Source of the DNA: UBA3263 sp964554335
Lineage (GTDB): Bacteria; Bacteroidota; Bacteroidia; Bacteroidales; Muribaculaceae
Assembly (NCBI GenBank): GCA_964554335.1
Contig: CAZKOF010000004.1
Location: 1-64,000, forward strand
Length of the DNA stretch: 64,000 nucleotides
Direction: 5' to 3'
Below are positions 55,288 to 63,536 of the stretch, piece after piece (positions within the stretch are counted from its first letter, which is position 1; each line of letters opens with the position of its first letter). Both the position numbers and the translations under genes were made by a program. The notes under the pieces are model-generated. The model made no database searches. It had not been told where the DNA came from and saw only the letters and a list, made by a program, of their open reading frames with translations.

Positions 55288-56028
55288 GTGCAAAAGCTGA
55301 TGATGCTCCTGTTGGCAATAATGCTTGCCGTCGGACCGGCCCGCGGTTCCGACTCGGTGAGACCCGTGGAAACCGACACCGTGAAGTTCACACCCCGGCA
55401 GTTGATTCTCCCCGGGTCGCTCATTGCCGTCGGAGCCGTTGCCATTGCCACTCCGCCGCTGAAGCAGGCCCGCAAGTGGGTCAACCGCGAAATCGGCATT
55501 CACCGCTGCGACCCCTACGACGACGTCATACAGTATCTTCCGGGCGCCGGATATCTTTTTCTCGACTTCGCGGGCGTCAGATCGCGCCGCCCTTTCGTTG
55601 ACCGCGTGATTGTCGGCGCTACCGGCGCGATTATCGCTGCGGCACTGACCCGCGGGACCAAACTCTGCGTCAACGAGCGCCGGCCGACCGGCTCATCGCT
55701 GAGTTCCTTTCCGTCGGGACATTCGGCCACAGTATTTTTCGGCGCCGAACTGCTGCGCCTGGACTATGGTCCGCTTGTCGGCGCCGCGGGCTATGTTGTG
55801 GCTTCCGGCGTCGGAGTCATGCGCATTCTCAACGGGCGCCACTGGCTCAACGACGTCCTTGCCGGCGCGGGAATCGGCATTCTCTCGGCCCGCGCCGCCG
55901 AATGGCTGCTTCCGTTCAACCGGCGTTGGCTGGGACTCGACCGGCGCCGCGGAGAGGCCGCCCTGCTGATTCCGACCTACTCAGCCGCCGACAATGCCGT
56001 CGGCCTGACCGCAGCCGTCATTTTCTAA
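55288..56028 (+). CDS. PAP2-superfamily membrane phosphatase
   Basis: A 246-residue exported or membrane phosphatase of the PAP2 (phosphatidic acid phosphatase type 2) family. The three-part signature is visible: KLCVNERRP (K-x6-RP), FPSGHSATVFFG (PSGH) and SGVGVMRILNGRHWLNDVLAG (SR-x5-H-x3-D-like, with MR in place of SR). Likely substrates are lipid phosphates such as undecaprenyl-PP or lipid A phosphate; not decidable. GTG 55288 is given as start, with ATG 55300 or 55303 as alternatives. The gene is divergent from folA with back-to-back promoters. Confidence 0.88.
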   Translation: MQKLMMLLLAIMLAVGPARGSDSVRPVETDTVKFTPRQLILPGSLIAVGAVAIATPPLKQARKWVNREIGIHRCDPYDDVIQYLPGAGYLFLDFAGVRSRRPFVDRVIVGATGAIIAAALTRGTKLCVNERRPTGSSLSSFPSGHSATVFFGAELLRLDYGPLVGAAGYVVASGVGVMRILNGRHWLNDVLAGAGIGILSARAAEWLLPFNRRWLGLDRRRGEAALLIPTYSAADNAVGLTAAVIF

Positions 56029-56044
56029 TCTCACAATTATTGCT

Positions 56045-56052
56045 TAAATTTG
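56045..56052 (+). promoter_or_regulatory. trpS promoter box TAAATTTG
   Basis: A perfect TAnnTTTG box ending 5 nt before the trpS ATG, again predicting a leaderless message. Confidence 0.6.
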
Positions 56053-56057
56053 CACTC

Positions 56058-57146
56058 ATGGAAAAAGTTATTCTCACGGGCGACCGCCCTACCGGCAGAC
56101 TGCACCTCGGCCACTACGTCGGCTCGCTGCGCCGCCGCGTCGAGCTCCAGGACAGAGGAGAGTTCGACAAGATCTTCATCATGATTGCCGATGCCCAGGC
56201 CCTTACCGACAATGCCGACAACCCCGAGAAGGTGCGTCAGAACATCATCGAAGTGGCCCTCGACTACCTATCGGTCGGAATCGACCCGGCGAAAACGACC
56301 ATCTTCATCCAGACGCAGGTTCCGGAATTATGCGAACTGGCGTTCTACTACATGAACCTCGTGACGGTTTCGCGCGTGCAGCGTAACCCGACGGTGAAGA
56401 CCGAAATCAAAATGCGTAATTTCGAGCAGTCAATCCCCGTAGGGTTCTTCTGCTACCCCGTCAGCCAAGCCTCCGACATCACCGCATTCAAAGCCACCAC
56501 CGTGCCCGTCGGCGAAGACCAGGCCCCGATGATTGAGCTGACACGCGAAATCGTTGCCCGCTTCAACCACGTTTACGGCCCCACCCTCGTGGAGCCGGAG
56601 ATTTTGCTGCCGACCAACGCCGCCTGCCTGCGCCTGCCCGGCACCGACGGCAAGGCGAAGATGAGCAAGTCGCTCGGCAACTGCATCTACCTCTCCGACA
56701 GTCCGAAAGAGATCAAGAAGAAGGTCAATAGCATGTACACCGACCCGGAGCACCTCACCATCGATTCTCCCGGACATCTCGAAGGCAACTGCCCCTTCAT
56801 CTATCTCGACGCATTCTGCCGCGACGAGCACTTCGCCAAGTATCTTCCCGACTATGCCAATCTCGACGAGCTGAAAGCCCACTACACCCGCGGCGGCCTC
56901 GGTGACGGCACGGTCAAGAAGCTCCTCGTCAACGTTCTCGAAGAGGAACTCACTCCCATCCGCGAACGCCGCGCACGGTTTGAGCAGAACATTCCCGAGG
57001 TATATGAAATTCTTCGCGCAGGTTCCGAAAAGGCACGCGAGACCGCAGCCCGCACCCTCGACGAAGTTCGCGCCGCCATGCGCATCAACTACTTCGACGA
57101 CGCCGAACTCATTGCCGGGCAGGCTGCCCGCTTCAAGAAAAAGTAA
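56058..57146 (+). CDS. trpS: Tryptophanyl-tRNA synthetase
   Basis: A 362-residue class I aminoacyl-tRNA synthetase charging tRNA-Trp. The HIGH-like motif is in RPTGRLHLGHYVGS, the KMSKS motif in GKAKMSKSLGN, and the usual VGEDQAPMIELTREIVARFN stretch lies between (shown here as family marker). The frame is open into the upstream gene, but ATG 56058 (MEKVILTGDRPTG) fits homologous N-termini and sits 5 nt after a promoter box. Its last 14 nt overlap the end of the convergent dehydratase gene. Confidence 0.96.
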   Translation: MEKVILTGDRPTGRLHLGHYVGSLRRRVELQDRGEFDKIFIMIADAQALTDNADNPEKVRQNIIEVALDYLSVGIDPAKTTIFIQTQVPELCELAFYYMNLVTVSRVQRNPTVKTEIKMRNFEQSIPVGFFCYPVSQASDITAFKATTVPVGEDQAPMIELTREIVARFNHVYGPTLVEPEILLPTNAACLRLPGTDGKAKMSKSLGNCIYLSDSPKEIKKKVNSMYTDPEHLTIDSPGHLEGNCPFIYLDAFCRDEHFAKYLPDYANLDELKAHYTRGGLGDGTVKKLLVNVLEEELTPIRERRARFEQNIPEVYEILRAGSEKARETAARTLDEVRAAMRINYFDDAELIAGQAARFKKK

Positions 57147-58185
57147 CGTATTCGGGAATAAGCCCGTGAAGGGCCTCCACGACCTCCCCGGCCTCCGCGG
57201 TCGGGGAGGTCGCCGTTTTCAGCAGGGAGTCAATCGCGGGAGCGACGACCTCATATGCCGCCGGGCGCACACGCGCGACTTTGATTTTCGGATGCGGCCC
57301 GTCGAGAGCATGTTCCTTATCGGCCAGCACCTCTTCATATAACTTTTCGCCGGGACGCAACCCGGTGAAAACGATGCGCTCGTGGCCGCGGCCATAGAGC
57401 GAGATGACCCTGCGCGCCAGATCGGCGATGCGCACGGGTTCACCCATGTCGAACGCGAAAATCTCGCCCCCGCGGCCCAGGGTCGCGGCAAGAAGTACCA
57501 GGCGACACGCCTCGGAAATCAACATGAAGTAACGACACACCTCGCGATGAGTGACCGTCAGCACCCCGTTGTCCTGAAGTTGCTTCAGGAAGAGCGGAAC
57601 AACCGAACCCTGACTGCCGAGAACATTGCCGAAACGCGTCGTGATAAACCGCGTCGGCTCCGGCGGCAATGACTGCACATAAAGCTCACACGCGCGCTTG
57701 CTCGCACCCATGACGTTGGTGGGGTTCACCGCTTTGTCGGTCGAAACCATGACGAAGCTCTCTGTCTCAAACTCGCGTGCCAGATCGGCCAGCAGCCGCG
57801 TGGAGCCGACGTTATTGCTCACGGCCGCCCGCGGATTTGCCTCCATCAGAGGCACATGCTTATAGGCCGCGGCATGAAACACCACGTGCGGCCGGAACCG
57901 GCCGAAAAGATGACGCATCTCAACCGGGTCAGTACAATCGCCGACAACTATGCGCGCCTCACCTTCCAATTCGAGCTGAAGATTATGGAGCGGAGTCTCC
58001 GCGCGGTCAACGAGGCAAATGTCAGCCGGATGCAGCCCTACGAGCTGACGCGACAATTCGGCGCCGATGCTCCCTGCCGCCCCGGTGACGAGTACCCGAC
58101 GGGTCCGCAGCCATGAGCCGACGCCCGAGAGGTCGACCTCAATCGGCGCTCGGCCCAACAACCTTTCCATCTCAACGTCGATCAT
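57133..58185 (-). CDS. CapD/FlaA1-like nucleoside-diphosphate-sugar dehydratase lacking the membrane half
   Basis: A 350-residue soluble enzyme of the polysaccharide-biosynthesis CapD/WbpM/PglF group, which converts UDP-GlcNAc-type sugars to 4-keto-6-deoxy forms. The Rossmann motif is VTGAAGSIGAEL, followed by HAAAYKHVPLME and MVSTDKAVNPTNVMGASKR holding the active site. Full-length relatives have about 280 extra N-terminal residues with membrane spans. Here the protein starts MIDVEMERLLGRAPIEVDLS, exactly the linker (LLGR-P-I-V-L) that normally joins the two halves, so the membrane half is missing. The start lies 4 nt after the patatin stop; an in-frame open extension upstream is low-complexity and unlikely. 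Confidence 0.85.
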   Translation of the reverse strand: MIDVEMERLLGRAPIEVDLSGVGSWLRTRRVLVTGAAGSIGAELSRQLVGLHPADICLVDRAETPLHNLQLELEGEARIVVGDCTDPVEMRHLFGRFRPHVVFHAAAYKHVPLMEANPRAAVSNNVGSTRLLADLAREFETESFVMVSTDKAVNPTNVMGASKRACELYVQSLPPEPTRFITTRFGNVLGSQGSVVPLFLKQLQDNGVLTVTHREVCRYFMLISEACRLVLLAATLGRGGEIFAFDMGEPVRIADLARRVISLYGRGHERIVFTGLRPGEKLYEEVLADKEHALDGPHPKIKVARVRPAAYEVVAPAIDSLLKTATSPTAEAGEVVEALHGLIPEYVTFS

Positions 58186-58189
58186 AATG

Positions 58190-58975
58190 TCAGAGTGAGC
58201 GGAGGGTGCGGATAGTCGTGAGGTAGCCGGACTCGACGAGGAGGCTGAGGGACTTGAGGTCGAAAGCCTGGTGATCGGCAACTTCGGTGAGGTTGACAAC
58301 CGCGTCGCAGAGTTCGAGGTCGGGAATGACGTTGTGTTTCGACATCAAGGCATAGGAGCGTTGGGCGATGCCGAGGATTGTGCGCGGCGGCGGGGCTTGA
58401 TACATCGGGGAGCAGTTGATGCCGATGAGACGGTCGCAAAGGTGGCGAATGGCCCAAGAGGGCAAGTTATGGAGCACTCCGCCGTCGACGTAGCGGTGGC
58501 CGTCGATGGTTACGGGGTCGAAGATAATCGGAATCGAGCATGAGGCGACGATGCGCTCGGCCAAGGGGCCCTCGGTGAACGCCTTTTTCATTCCGAGGTC
58601 GAGGTCGGTAGCTCCGATGACGGTCTTGATCGGGAGGTCTTCGACATTGCGGTAGGGGATTATCCGCTCCAGGCGCCGGCGGAAGCGCTCGAGGGAGAAG
58701 AAAGACTCGCGGGGCACGTGGAGTTCGGCAAATTCGCGGAAGCGCGAGTCGGTAAACATTTCGAGCAGGGGGTCGCGGGCATCGTCGTCAAGGAGGCCGG
58801 CGGAGTAGAATGAGGCCACGACGCTTCCGGCGCTCACACCCGCAATGATGTCGGGAATGAGGCCGAGCTCGCGCATGGCACGCATGGCGCCTATGTGGGC
58901 AAATCCGCGGGCTCCGCCACCGCTGAGACATACGCCGAGCCGGTAGGGACGCTGATGACCTGAGGGGATTTTCAT
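58190..58975 (-). CDS. Patatin-like phospholipase
   Basis: A 261-residue alpha/beta serine hydrolase of the patatin family, cleaving acyl chains from membrane lipids. The oxyanion loop is LSGGGARGFAHIGA, the nucleophile Ser is in GVSAGSVVA (GxSxG), and the catalytic Asp is in YVDGGVLHN (DGG). There is no signal peptide or POTRA/barrel part, so it is a cytosolic or peripheral type like RssA. It lies between der (9-nt gap) and the CapD-like gene (4-nt gap), probably one transcript. Confidence 0.93.
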   Translation of the reverse strand: MKIPSGHQRPYRLGVCLSGGGARGFAHIGAMRAMRELGLIPDIIAGVSAGSVVASFYSAGLLDDDARDPLLEMFTDSRFREFAELHVPRESFFSLERFRRRLERIIPYRNVEDLPIKTVIGATDLDLGMKKAFTEGPLAERIVASCSIPIIFDPVTIDGHRYVDGGVLHNLPSWAIRHLCDRLIGINCSPMYQAPPPRTILGIAQRSYALMSKHNVIPDLELCDAVVNLTEVADHQAFDLKSLSLLVESGYLTTIRTLRSL

Positions 58976-58984
58976 TGCCGGGAG

Positions 58985-60304
58985 TTACTTTTCGCGCATG
59001 AAAATGGAAATGGGAGTGCCGGTAAAGTCCCAGTTTTCGCGAATCTTGTTTTCAAGATAGCGGCGATAGGGCTCCTTTACCCACTGAGGTAGGTTGCAGA
59101 AGAACACAAAGGTCGGGATCCGCTGCTCCTTGAGCTGGGTGACGTATTTGATTTTCACGAACTTGCCCTTGTTGGCAGGCGGAGGATAGGCGGCAACGGC
59201 GTCGAGCATGACCTCGTTGAGGCGCGCGGTCGGAACCCGGCGCTGACGGTTGGTGTAGACTTCCGTTGCGGTTTCGAGGACTTTGTGGATGCGCTGTTTT
59301 GTCAGCGCGGAGCCGAAGATGATGGGGAAGTCGGTGAAGGGGGCGAAGCGGTCGCGGATTGCACTCTCGAAGTGGTCGATAGCCTCCTGAGTTTTGTTTT
59401 CAACGAGGTCCCATTTGTTGACGCAGACAACGAGGCCCTTCTTGTTCCTCTGAATGAGCGAGAAAATATTGGCATCCTGCGCTTCGATTCCGCGGGTGGC
59501 GTCGATCATGAGGATGCAGACGTCGCTGGCCTCGATTGCACGGATTGAGCGGATAACGGAGTAGTATTCAATATCTTCATTGACCTTGTTCTTTTTGCGT
59601 ATGCCGGCGGTGTCGACGAGATAGAAGTCGAAGCCGAACTTGTTGTAGCGCGTGTAGATCGAGTCGCGGGTCGTGCCGGCGATGTCGGTGACGATATGGC
59701 GGTCTTCGCCGATGAATGCGTTGATAAGCGAGGATTTACCGGCATTCGGGCGGCCGACGATTGCGAACTTGGGGAGCGACTCGAGGTGTGCGGCCTCGTC
59801 TTCGTCCATTTCAGGGAGTTTTTCAACGATTTCGTCGAGGAGGTCGCCGGTTCCGAAGCCGCTGACGGCGCTGACGGGATAGGGCTCGCCGAGGCCGAGG
59901 GCATAGAATTCGGCGATGTTGTAGAGCCACTCGTTGGAGTCGACTTTGTTGGCAACGAGGATTACGGGCTTCTTTGAGCGGCGCAGAATTTCGGCCACGC
60001 GGTCGTCGAGGTCGGTGATGCCGTTCATTGCGTCGACAACGAAGATGATTTCGTCGGCCTGCTCGATTGCGAGGTGCACCTGCTTGTTGATTTCGCCTTC
60101 GAAAATATCTTCGGAGTTGACGACCCAGCCGCCGGTGTCGACGATTGAGAATTCGCGACCGTTCCAGTCGACTTTGCCATACTGGCGGTCGCGGGTAGTT
60201 CCGGCGGTTTCATCGACGATGGCCCGGCGCGACTGCGTCAGGCGGTTAAAGAGGGTGGACTTGCCCACGTTCGGGCGTCCTACTATTGCAACTAACTGTC
60301 CCAT
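58985..60304 (-). CDS. der: Ribosome-assembly GTPase Der (EngA)
   Basis: A 439-residue cytosolic GTPase needed for 50S subunit assembly. Two tandem G domains are present, with P-loops GRPNVGKST near residue 9 and GRPNAGKSS near residue 185, each with DTGG/DTAG, NKVD/NKWD motifs, and a C-terminal KH-like domain. ATG 60304 (MGQLVAIVGRPN) is selected; the frame continues upstream only through the hairpin array and is unlikely to be coding. It follows era on the same strand across that array. Confidence 0.96.
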   Translation of the reverse strand: MGQLVAIVGRPNVGKSTLFNRLTQSRRAIVDETAGTTRDRQYGKVDWNGREFSIVDTGGWVVNSEDIFEGEINKQVHLAIEQADEIIFVVDAMNGITDLDDRVAEILRRSKKPVILVANKVDSNEWLYNIAEFYALGLGEPYPVSAVSGFGTGDLLDEIVEKLPEMDEDEAAHLESLPKFAIVGRPNAGKSSLINAFIGEDRHIVTDIAGTTRDSIYTRYNKFGFDFYLVDTAGIRKKNKVNEDIEYYSVIRSIRAIEASDVCILMIDATRGIEAQDANIFSLIQRNKKGLVVCVNKWDLVENKTQEAIDHFESAIRDRFAPFTDFPIIFGSALTKQRIHKVLETATEVYTNRQRRVPTARLNEVMLDAVAAYPPPANKGKFVKIKYVTQLKEQRIPTFVFFCNLPQWVKEPYRRYLENKIRENWDFTGTPISIFMREK

Positions 60305-60578
60305 ATGTGTTCGAGGCTCCGCCCCGAGGTTATTTGCGGCCTTTGGGCCGCGGTTATGGGCGCCTGCGGCGCCGGTTATGGCGGCCTGACGACCGCGGTT
60401 ATTTTTGAGGCTGTGCCTCAATGGTTAATTTCTTCGCTTCGCTCAGAGGGTTAGGGGGCGAGAGTTAAAAGTTAAAACATTAACCGATTAACCGTAGCCG
60501 TCAGGCTGCATTAACCGGCGCGGAACGCGCCCCTAACCGCGGCGCGAAGAGGCCGCCCTAACCGGCGCGGAACGCGCC
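60305..60578. repeat. Array of short hairpins with GGTTA/TAACC spacers between der and era
   Basis: The 274-nt gap is almost wholly built from about ten units of 20-27 nt. In the left half each unit is a hairpin word followed by GGTTA, for example GCGGCC-TTTG-GGCCGC, GGCGCC-TGC-GGCGCC and TGAGGC-TGT-GCCTCA. In the right half the order is mirrored: TAACC then a word such as GGCGCG-GAA-CGCGCC, occurring twice. An AAAAGTT heptamer pair (60463-60478) lies at the turning point. The fabD leader has one similar unit. It is transcribed if der is read from the era promoter. Confidence 0.75.
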
Positions 60579-61478
60579 CTACTGAATGTAGCCGAAGGCT
60601 TTGAGTTTGTTGTCGCGGTTGCGCCAGTTGGGCTCGACCTTGACGAAGAGTTCGAGATATATGCTCTTGTCGAAGAAGCGCTCGATGTCTTTGCGGGCGG
60701 CGGTGCCGACTTTTTTGAGCATTGCACCCTGACGGCCGATGAGGATGCTCTTCTGGGAATCGCGCTCGACGTAGATGACTGCCATGATATGAATCGAGGC
60801 CTTATTCTCCTCGAATTTCTCAACGATGACTTCGGTCGAGTAGGGCACCTCCTTGTCGTAGTTCTCGAGAATTTTTTCGCGAATGATCTCGGTCACGAAG
60901 AAGCGCGCGGGCTTGTCGGTCAGCGCGTCCTTGCCAAAGTAGGGAGGCGAGGGGGGCAGCAGCTCCACGATGCGCTTCATCAGGTTCCCGACGTTGAAGT
61001 TTTCGGTAGCGGAAATCGGGAAGATTTCGGCGTTGGGGAGGCGGTTCTGCCAGTCGTTGACGATGTGTTCGAGTTCACCGCCGTCGCCGCTGAGGAGGTC
61101 AATCTTGTTGATTACGAGCAGCACGGGGACTTTCTCCTTTGCCACTTTGGCGAGGAAGTCGGCATTCTTTTCAGGGTCTTCAACAACGTCGGAGACGTAG
61201 AGCAGCACGTCGGCGTCGGTCAGAGCCTCCTGACTGAATCCGAGCATAGCCTCCTGCATCTTGTAGCGCGGTTTGAGCACTCCGGGGGTGTCGGAGAAGA
61301 CTATCTGGTAGTCGGGAGCGTTGACAATGCCGGTTATGCGATGGCGGGTGGTCTGCGCTTTGGAAGTTATGATGCTCATGCGTTCGCCGACGAGGCGGTT
61401 CATCAGCGTAGACTTGCCAACGTTAGGATTGCCGACAATATTGACGAAGCCGGCTCTATGTTCTTGTTTTTCTTCCAT
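60579..61478 (-). CDS. era: GTPase Era
   Basis: A 299-residue cytosolic GTPase that binds 16S rRNA near the anti-Shine-Dalgarno end and aids 30S maturation. G1 is GNPNVGKST, G3 DTPG in FSDTPGVLKP, G4 NKID, and a KH domain follows with LIGRQGAMLKKVGTAARKDIE. ATG 61478 (MEEKQEHRAGF) is used; the frame is open 41 codons upstream but without family similarity. Length is normal for the family. Confidence 0.96.
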   Translation of the reverse strand: MEEKQEHRAGFVNIVGNPNVGKSTLMNRLVGERMSIITSKAQTTRHRITGIVNAPDYQIVFSDTPGVLKPRYKMQEAMLGFSQEALTDADVLLYVSDVVEDPEKNADFLAKVAKEKVPVLLVINKIDLLSGDGGELEHIVNDWQNRLPNAEIFPISATENFNVGNLMKRIVELLPPSPPYFGKDALTDKPARFFVTEIIREKILENYDKEVPYSTEVIVEKFEENKASIHIMAVIYVERDSQKSILIGRQGAMLKKVGTAARKDIERFFDKSIYLELFVKVEPNWRNRDNKLKAFGYIQ

Positions 61479-61630
61479 TTTAGGCTTGAATTTAGGATAT
61501 GTTACTTCTAAAGTAACGCCCGGCGGCCGCGTCCGGTTTTCCGGAGTCGGGAGATAAAAACATGCGCGCGGTTGCATGCCGCCGTCATCGGGCGATAGCA
61601 TCCGCGCGTATCAGTTCAGTCAGAGCCGGC

Positions 61631-62614
61631 TCAGATATCCCAGATGAGATACATTGCACCCCAGGTAAATCCTGCACCGAAAGCCGTCAGAAGCAGCTTG
61701 TCGCCTTTTTTGAGGCGGTCTTTATATTCGGCGATACAGATGGGAATCGATGCTGCCGAGGTATTGCCGGTGTGCTGGATGTTGACGAGGACCTTTTCGC
61801 GGTCAATGCCTGCGCGGTCGGCCACGGCTTCGATGATGCGGAGGTTAGCCTGATGAGGAATGAACCAATCGACGGTCTCCATAGTGAGGCCGTTGCGCTG
61901 AGCGACCTCCATGGAAGAGTTCAACATGTTGGTAACGGCATGCTTATAGACTGCGCGGCCTTCCTGGTAGACGTAGTGCTCGTGGGCGTCGATGGTTTCG
62001 TGGCTTGCGGGCTTGGCGCTGCCGCCGGCTTTCATGATGAGGTTATGGCAGCCGTTGCCGTCGACGTAGAACTGCGCGTCGATAATTCCGACAGGTTCCT
62101 CGGTGGGCTCGAGCAGCATTGCTGCGGCGCCGTCGCCGAAGAGCGGACACGTTGTACGGTCGGTATAGTCAGTCATCGACGACATTTTTTCGGCAGCAAC
62201 GACAACGACCTTTTTGCGGAGGCCCGAGCGGATGTAGGCGGCACCGTCCTGAAGGCCGACGAGGAAGCCTGCGCAGGCCGCCTCAAGGTCATAGCTGTAA
62301 GCGCCGGAGAGTCCGAGGTCATGGCAGATAATTGAGCCGGTCGAAGGAAAGCGATAGTCAGGATTGCACGTGCAGCAGATGAGCAGGTCAACCTCTTCGG
62401 CTTTGGTGCCGGTTTCGGCCAGAAGTTTGGCCACGGCCTGAGAACCCATATAGGACGAAGCCTTGTCGGCGTCTTTGAGGATATGGCGTTCTTTGATGCC
62501 GACGCGTGTGGTTATCCACTCGTCGTTGGTGTCGACCATCTTCGACAACATCTCGTTGTCGAGAATATCTTCGGGCAGGTATGATGCTACCCCGGCTATG
62601 CGAGCATGAAGCAT
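61631..62614 (-). CDS. fabH: 3-oxoacyl-ACP synthase III
   Basis: A 327-residue cytosolic condensing enzyme starting fatty-acid synthesis from acyl-CoA and malonyl-ACP. Catalytic Cys114 is in LEAACAGF, His in WFIPHQANLRI and Asn in IQHTGNTSAAS, so the Cys-His-Asn triad is complete. It follows rpmF by 30 nt in the conserved DUF177-rpmF-fabH order; plsX, often between rpmF and fabH in other phyla, is absent. It depends on FabD, encoded at about 10.5 kb, for malonyl-ACP. Confidence 0.96.
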   Translation of the reverse strand: MLHARIAGVASYLPEDILDNEMLSKMVDTNDEWITTRVGIKERHILKDADKASSYMGSQAVAKLLAETGTKAEEVDLLICCTCNPDYRFPSTGSIICHDLGLSGAYSYDLEAACAGFLVGLQDGAAYIRSGLRKKVVVVAAEKMSSMTDYTDRTTCPLFGDGAAAMLLEPTEEPVGIIDAQFYVDGNGCHNLIMKAGGSAKPASHETIDAHEHYVYQEGRAVYKHAVTNMLNSSMEVAQRNGLTMETVDWFIPHQANLRIIEAVADRAGIDREKVLVNIQHTGNTSAASIPICIAEYKDRLKKGDKLLLTAFGAGFTWGAMYLIWDI

Positions 62615-62644
62615 GTCAGTGTTGGTTGGTTCTTTGAGGGGTTA

Positions 62645-62830
62645 TCAGATAGCCTCGGCCTTTTCAATGACTACGTGGCCGCGATAGAAGCCACATTCGC
62701 CGCATACGGTGTGATAGATGTGCCATGCGCCGCAGTTGGGGCATACGGCAATCGTGGGCATTTGGGCTTTGTCGTGGGTGCGACGTTTGGCGGTACGGGT
62801 CTTCGATTGTTTGCGTTTAGGATGTGCCAT
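62645..62830 (-). CDS. rpmF: 50S ribosomal protein L32
   Basis: A 61-residue ribosomal protein. The N-terminus MAHPKRKQSKTRTAKRRTH and the zinc-ribbon cysteines in CPNCG and CGECGFY match the C+ form of bL32. It is placed between DUF177 and fabH as in most bacteria. Confidence 0.97.
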   Translation of the reverse strand: MAHPKRKQSKTRTAKRRTHDKAQMPTIAVCPNCGAWHIYHTVCGECGFYRGHVVIEKAEAI

Positions 62831-62877
62831 TGTTTTTTATCGTTTTTGCGTTATTATTTTTATTGTCGGGATTTATG

Positions 62878-63405
62878 CTAATCTTCAGTGTCGGCGTCGG
62901 CGGTGGAGTCGATGAGTTCCTGTTCGAGTTCGGCGTCTTCATCGTCGGCGTTCCTGACGCCATATTTCTTGTTGAGGGCGCTCATCGCGCGGTTACACTT
63001 GCCCTGGGGGTGGACATGGCGCGGGGGAATTGCGAGCACGGCGGTATCGTAAATCATGTAGGCGACGTTCAGGTAGTTGTCGCTTTCGGGAATCACGAGC
63101 AGGGTGTCGCTGTCGTCGTTGTATTCCTCGCCATACTTTACCGTGAGGTTGTAGGTCGCATCAATCGGGAGCACGAGTTCGTCGAGGCAACGGTCGCAGA
63201 GAACCGTGAGGGTTCCGGTCAGATGAAAGGCCAGGACGTAGGCGTCGCCGCGGTGGTCGACGTCGAGTCGCACCTGCACGTCGGCATCGCGCACGTCAGC
63301 GTTCTCCATATTAGTGAAGAATACCTTGTCGAGATGATACTCAAAGGAGTGTGCACCCTGAGGCAGGCTTTTGAGCATCAGTTTGTAATCGGTAAACTTT
63401 CCCAT
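62878..63405 (-). CDS. DUF177 (YceD-family) protein
   Basis: A 175-residue cytosolic protein of the DUF177/YceD family, linked by conserved location and published work in other bacteria to 23S rRNA accumulation. The typical VLCDRCLDEL segment (C-x2-C) is present, followed by the conserved KYGEEY stretch and a C-terminal acidic tail (DDEDAELEQE). It is the first gene of the rpmF-fabH-era-der block, has a clear promoter and a 48-nt gap to rpmF. Confidence 0.92.
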   Translation of the reverse strand: MGKFTDYKLMLKSLPQGAHSFEYHLDKVFFTNMENADVRDADVQVRLDVDHRGDAYVLAFHLTGTLTVLCDRCLDELVLPIDATYNLTVKYGEEYNDDSDTLLVIPESDNYLNVAYMIYDTAVLAIPPRHVHPQGKCNRAMSALNKKYGVRNADDEDAELEQELIDSTADADTED

Positions 63406-63439
63406 GCGTGACTACGAGAGTATGGTTTAAAAAACTGCG

Positions 63440-63447
63440 CAAAGTTA
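63440..63447 (-). promoter_or_regulatory. Promoter TTG-N20-TAACTTTG of the DUF177-rpmF-fabH block
   Basis: Minus-strand TAACTTTG with TTG at 63470-63468. The leader to the DUF177 ATG is about 30 nt. Confidence 0.7.
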
Positions 63448-63477
63448 CGCAATAATGTCGAATTACGCAAACTTTTC

Positions 63478-63509
63478 GCAAAAAAAGGCCCGACGTCGGA
63501 GCCGGACCT
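63478..63509 (-). terminator. Intrinsic terminator of the outer-membrane protein gene
   Basis: On the minus strand AGGTCCGGC pairs with GTCGGGCCT (two wobble pairs) over a 6-nt loop, followed by seven or more T. It lies 27 nt after the stop codon and just before the next promoter. Confidence 0.8.
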
Positions 63510-63536
63510 CTATTGCGGGAAAAGTTAGTGCGGAAA

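Noticed and set aside
60305..60421. N-terminal extension of der
   Set aside because: The upstream residues come from the hairpin array; MGQLVAIVGRPN is the usual family start.
60305..60578. CRISPR array
   Set aside because: Only a 5-nt spacer is constant; the longer parts are self-complementary hairpins, there is no conserved repeat of 24 nt or more, and no cas genes are near.
61479..61601. N-terminal extension of era
   Set aside because: The extra 41 codons show no similarity to Era proteins, and MEEKQEHRAGF is a natural start.
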